A DNA stretch of 7,419 nucleotides from Planctomycetota bacterium. GTDB taxonomy: Bacteria > Planctomycetota > B143-G9. A model generated the notes under the pieces. The model had not been told where the DNA came from. It made no database searches and worked only from the letters and a program-made list of their open reading frames with translations. The position numbers were made by a program, and so were the translations under genes. The stretch covers positions 1-7,419 of the forward strand of contig QNBY01000047.1 of assembly GCA_003644275.1 (NCBI GenBank), given 5' to 3'. Shown piece after piece: positions 4,654-7,419 of this stretch (within the stretch, counting starts at the first letter, position 1; each line of letters opens with the position of its first letter).

Positions 4654-6777
4654 TCAGAACCAGAACAACATTCCGTCCTCGAGCAGCACCCTGCGGCCCG
4701 TCTTCTCGTTGTACTTCGCTATCAGCTCTTTCAAGTCGGCGTCGGAGATGCGGGCGACCTCGCCGCTCGTGAAGAGCACCCACCTGTGCTTTCCGGGGAG
4801 GGTGAGGCGGTTGGCGAGGAGGGGCATTCCGGCGTCCGCGACGGTGAGGCCGCGGAAGTAGAAGTAGTCGCTGGAGCCCTCCACGTCGGCGGGGTCTATC
4901 TCGGAGCCGGTCTCCGGGGAGCTGAAGAGGGAGAGGTTCTTCTCGTCGGCCACGTCGTCCAGCGAGGGCGGGAAGCGGCCGTCGTGGGCGGCGGCGTATT
5001 TATTCAGGAGCGCGTAGAGGCGGGGGAGGCGGTCCCTGCTGGAGAGTTCCCTTTCCTCCCGGGGAGGGGGGAAGAGCGCGTCGGAGGAGAGCGCGAGGGT
5101 GATGGAGAGGGCGAGGACGGAGGCGAGGGGGGCGGCGGTGGCGCGGTCGTGGAGGACGAGGTCGTCTCCCTCGCGCTCCAGGCGGAAGGCCATTCCCTTG
5201 AGATGGGGTTGGAGTTCCTCGAAAAAGGGGAGCTCGGCGGGACGGGCCGCCTGAGCGGAGAGAGGGAGAAGAAACGAGGAAAGCAGGGGCAGCAGCTTGC
5301 GGGCGGCTTCCTCGAGGTTCACCCAGCCCTCGGCGAGGAGGGGGCCGGAGCGGAAGTTCCTGAGGGCTACGAAGTCCTCGTTACGCAGCACGGAGCGCTT
5401 CGGGAAGGGATGGGAGATGACGGCCTTCATTCCCATGAAGCCGGAGGTGAACTCGACGGAGCGGCCGGAGGGATGCACGCCGAGGCCGAGGACGGCATCG
5501 CCGGTGATGGGGGCGAGCGTCTCGAAGCGGCGGAGCAGCACCTGGAACATGCGGCGTCCCTTGAAGACGGAGCTGCGGAAGAGGGGCGGGTCGGCTTCCT
5601 TTATCTCGTTTATGAGGCGGAGAGTCTCGTCCATGCAGCTCTCGGCGGCCTTCGCCTTGTCGGGCTTCAGGGAGAGCGAGACGAAGTAGTCCGGTATGTA
5701 GCCCTGGGGGGGGAAGAAGAGGCAGGCGCCCGCGAAGCCGTCCAGGATGTCGGAGAGGGCGGCGGGGAAGCCGCCGGGGAAGGAGCGCAGGAAGCGGGTT
5801 ACGAGGGAGTTGCGGTAGAGCTCGCGGAAGCCGGGGAGGTCCGGGAGGGCGGCGAGGAGGCCGGGGGCGTCGAAACGCATCCTCCAGAAGGCGGCGGCGG
5901 AGGCGGGCACCCTTTCGAGCCACTCGTCGCCGGAGAGCGGGCGGAGGAGGGAGAAGGGAGAGGAGGAAGCGCCGCCGAGGAGGGCGAGCCTCTCGGAGAA
6001 CAGGCCGCCGGATAGGTCGAGGTCGAAGACGAGGCCCTTCCATCCGCCGCGGCGGGCCAGCTCGGAGAGGGCGGGGGGATAGAGGCCGTCGGCGGAGAGG
6101 TCGAGGAAGGCGCGGAACAGCCTTCCGCCTGCGGAGACGGCGGCGGCGAGCAGGGGCGAGGAGTCGAGGGCGTCCCCGGTCGCGGCGGCCTTCAGCACGG
6201 AGCGGGCGGCCGCCTCGGAGGAGCAGACGAAGACGGTGTCGCGGAGGACGAAACAGAAGAAGGAGCCGTAGTCGTCCATGCCGCCGGGGAGCCCGCCGGG
6301 GGTGAGCTTCCGCTTGGGCTTCAGGCCCGCGGCGGAGAACAGGTCCTCCATTTCCCTCAGGACTCCCTGAGTTCGGCCCGCGCGGAAGGCGAAGACGAGA
6401 TGGGGCAACCAGGAGCCCCGGCCGAAGCGCGCGGGGGCGTAGAGCGCGGCGGCCATTTCTCCCTTCGCCATGCCGTAGAAGGAGGAGACGAGCGTCTCGA
6501 AGGAGAGCATGTCGGGGTCTTCGAGGAGGATGGAGTTGCGGAGCCACACGAGGAGGTTGCGGACGCGGGGGTTCCGGAAGAGGGCGGCGAGGTCGGAGTC
6601 CGCGCAGGCCGCCGCGGCGGCGGGGAGGTCGGGTATCTCCATGAAGACGGCGGCGCGGGAGGGAAAGAGCGAGACCACGGAGGGCGCGGGCGGGCGGGTT
6701 TCCTCGGCGGAGAGGGCCGAGGAGAGCGAGGCGATCAGGAGCAGGAGCAGGGAAAGGCGAGTCGTCCGTTTCCTCAC
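4654..6777 (-). CDS. Exported protein of unknown function with internal duplication and C-terminal pilin-like module (707 aa)
   Basis: I cannot assign a function. A signal peptide is clear: basic MRKRTTR, a leucine-rich core (8-18) and an ALS/AEE-type cleavage region near 23-24, so the protein is probably periplasmic or outer-surface. Residues about 34-195 and 287-450 look like two copies of one fold: each begins (V)P/S-x-x-A-A-x-F and later has an A-x-L-x-x-P block (ALYAPARFGRG, CLFFPPQGYIPD) followed by a strand (HLVFAFRAG, FVSLSLKPDK). This layout recalls DUF3352-like exported proteins. Near the C-terminus a hydrophobic helix (about 549-569) is followed by LYALLNKYAAAHDGRFPPSL (587-606), then SSDYFYFRG, PLLANR and HRWVLFTSGEVARIS, matching the order of elements in PVC-type pseudopilins, but internal rather than N-terminal. 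The start is GTG at 6777, with GGAGG 7 bases upstream. No catalytic motif is visible. It lies 43 bases after another unknown gene and 10 before the yjbQ-like gene. Confidence 0.85.
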   Translation of the reverse strand: MRKRTTRLSLLLLLIASLSSALSAEETRPPAPSVVSLFPSRAAVFMEIPDLPAAAAACADSDLAALFRNPRVRNLLVWLRNSILLEDPDMLSFETLVSSFYGMAKGEMAAALYAPARFGRGSWLPHLVFAFRAGRTQGVLREMEDLFSAAGLKPKRKLTPGGLPGGMDDYGSFFCFVLRDTVFVCSSEAAARSVLKAAATGDALDSSPLLAAAVSAGGRLFRAFLDLSADGLYPPALSELARRGGWKGLVFDLDLSGGLFSERLALLGGASSSPFSLLRPLSGDEWLERVPASAAAFWRMRFDAPGLLAALPDLPGFRELYRNSLVTRFLRSFPGGFPAALSDILDGFAGACLFFPPQGYIPDYFVSLSLKPDKAKAAESCMDETLRLINEIKEADPPLFRSSVFKGRRMFQVLLRRFETLAPITGDAVLGLGVHPSGRSVEFTSGFMGMKAVISHPFPKRSVLRNEDFVALRNFRSGPLLAEGWVNLEEAARKLLPLLSSFLLPLSAQAARPAELPFFEELQPHLKGMAFRLEREGDDLVLHDRATAAPLASVLALSITLALSSDALFPPPREERELSSRDRLPRLYALLNKYAAAHDGRFPPSLDDVADEKNLSLFSSPETGSEIDPADVEGSSDYFYFRGLTVADAGMPLLANRLTLPGKHRWVLFTSGEVARISDADLKELIAKYNEKTGRRVLLEDGMLFWF

Positions 6778-6784
6778 GGCTATG

Positions 6785-6789
6785 CCTCC
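6785..6789 (-). promoter_or_regulatory. Shine-Dalgarno GGAGG deciding the GTG start of the 707-aa protein
   Basis: GGAGG on the minus strand lies 7 bases before the GTG at 6777-6775, directly ahead of a basic n-region and the signal peptide core. There is no competing ATG nearby that would keep the signal peptide intact. Confidence 0.7.
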
Positions 6790-6820
6790 ATTTCCGGCGT
6801 GGACGCCGTCCGAACCGGGT

Positions 6821-7419
6821 TCACCGCACGATGCGGCCGTTCTCGAAGCGGAAGGACGTGCCGGCCCAGGCGTTGACGGCGTCGAGCAGTTTCTTCACCC
6901 GTTCCGGCTCGGCGGGGACGGCGACGGGTTTCCCCGCCACGGTGAAGGTGAGAATCTTCCCGGCGACGGGCTCGCGGTAGATGAGGAGAGGCGGCGAATC
7001 GTGGCCGGGGATGCTTCCCTTCGCGTAGGAGCGGAGGGTGGCGAGCGGGTCGTCGCCCGGGATGGGAACGAGGAAGAAGAGGGCGTTTTCGCGGACGTAG
7101 TCGGCGGTGAGGGGGTCGGGCATGCCCTTGAGGGCGGCGGGGTCGAAGAGGAGGACGGCCGCCCTTCGGCCGTAGTCCCGGCAGATGTCGAAGAGGCCTG
7201 CCGGCGCGCGGCCCTTCCGGTAGGCGTCCAGCACGAGCATCCGGAAGCTTTGCATCCTGCGGAGGGGATTGCGGAGGATCGCTTCCTTCATTCCCGACAC
7301 CTTGCCGCCGAAGCGCAGGAGCGCCTCGAACCATATCGCGGCGACGGGCACGGCGGGGCCCTCGGCGGTGAACGTGAGGTCGCTGTCGGAAGCGGCGAGC
7401 GCGGCTCCGAGCGGCCTGA
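6821..7419 (-). CDS. Protein of unknown function, C-terminal part (5' end outside the window)
   Basis: The last 198 codons of a gene whose frame is open to the right edge, so its start and any signal peptide are not visible. Internal GTG and ATG codons (for example at 7351) are unlikely starts, because the residues before them (LAASDSDLTFTAEGPA) read as ordinary protein continuing into VPVAAIWFEALL. The visible part has a helical, basic stretch (RNPLRRMQSFRMLVLDAYRK), a strand-turn block GRRAAVLLFDPAALKG, a strand ALFFLVPIPGDDPLATLRSYA, a segment with KILTFTVAGKPVAV, and a helix near the end (PERVKKLLDAVNAWAGTSF). The order 'strand ending in P-A, then hydrophobic strand with a following helix' resembles the repeat unit of the downstream 707-residue protein and exported DUF3352-like proteins. 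That is a visual comparison only. It ends 43 bases before the next gene and is probably co-transcribed with it. Confidence 0.7.
   Translation of the reverse strand, partial: RPLGAALAASDSDLTFTAEGPAVPVAAIWFEALLRFGGKVSGMKEAILRNPLRRMQSFRMLVLDAYRKGRAPAGLFDICRDYGRRAAVLLFDPAALKGMPDPLTADYVRENALFFLVPIPGDDPLATLRSYAKGSIPGHDSPPLLIYREPVAGKILTFTVAGKPVAVPAEPERVKKLLDAVNAWAGTSFRFENGRIVR

Larger units (their letters stand above)
275..7419 (-). other. Predicted seven-gene operon
   Basis: Seven consecutive minus-strand genes are separated by 43, 10, 2, -4, -4 and 37 bases. The two 4-base overlaps (GTGA between TatD and epimerase, ATGA between epimerase and GtrA) imply translational coupling. No terminator or promoter-like element is seen between them; the only candidate terminator follows the last gene. 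The operon's promoter would lie beyond the right edge. The weakest links are the 43-base and 37-base gaps at the two ends. Confidence 0.65.

Noticed and set aside
4594..6015. A 473-residue plus-strand open frame opposite the 707-residue protein
   Set aside because: Also Glu/Gly/Ala-rich with no domain, and it overlaps the start of the yjbQ gene. Explained by codon bias of the minus-strand gene, which has a good ribosome site and signal peptide.
6795..6808. Small perfect inverted repeat CGGCG-TCCA-CGCCG between the two unknown genes
   Set aside because: A 5 bp stem without a T-run is easily found by chance in DNA this GC-rich; no evidence that it is a terminator or operator.
6780..7334. A 184-residue minus-strand frame overlapping the partial gene at the right edge
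   Set aside because: Arg/Pro/Gly-rich shadow frame; the alternative frame ending at 6821 has balanced composition, hydrophobic strands, and stays open to the window edge.
1..7419. CRISPR arrays, tRNA/rRNA genes, insertion sequences, toxin-antitoxin or phage defence genes
   Set aside because: None seen: there are no spaced direct repeats, no transposase or integrase motifs, no cloverleaf-like CCA-ended segments, and almost no noncoding space to hold them.

Overview
The window is a densely packed, GC-rich bacterial segment in which every supportable gene lies on the minus strand, so transcription reads from high to low coordinates. Several starts have a strong GGAGG-type Shine-Dalgarno, GTG starts are common, and Leu, Ala, Ser and Arg codons mostly end in C (CTC, GCC, TCC, CGC). 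This leaves the coding strand pyrimidine-rich and produces long, meaningless Glu/Gly/Ala-rich open frames on the plus strand. No gene fixes the taxon. The C-terminal 'hydrophobic helix, then KYAAAHDGRFPP' module of the 707-residue protein recalls pseudopilin-like proteins abundant in Planctomycetota and Lentisphaerota/Verrucomicrobiota, so a bacterium of the PVC group or a neighbouring phylum is a low-confidence guess.

Layout in the direction of transcription: (1) a 5'-truncated protein of unknown function (7419-6821); (2) a 707-residue secreted or periplasmic protein of unknown function with an apparent internal duplication and a C-terminal pilin-like module (6777-4654); (3) a YjbQ/UPF0047 protein (4643-4242); (4) a TatD-family metal-dependent hydrolase (4239-3466); (5) an NAD-dependent nucleotide-sugar epimerase/dehydratase of the extended SDR type (3469-2534); (6) a GtrA-family membrane protein (2537-2016); (7) a membrane-anchored GGDEF plus HD-GYP protein (1978-275). 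Gaps are 43, 10, 2, -4, -4 and 37 bases, so these seven genes look like one operon. A 107-base AT-rich gap (167-274) follows, with a weak candidate terminator and a candidate -10 box. It precedes the N-terminus of a PAS-domain protein that runs off the left edge (166-1).

Functionally the middle genes combine housekeeping-type enzymes (YjbQ, TatD) with a pair typical of surface glycan assembly (sugar-nucleotide epimerase and GtrA). The last gene is a cyclic-di-GMP protein whose diguanylate cyclase half looks intact. Its HD-GYP half has lost the final metal-binding Asp of the HD signature (Asn513), which suggests net cyclic-di-GMP synthesis or a regulatory role for the phosphodiesterase half. 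No CRISPR array, insertion sequence, tRNA, rRNA or phage gene is visible. The most unusual items are the 707-residue protein with its upstream neighbour and the degenerate HD-GYP domain.
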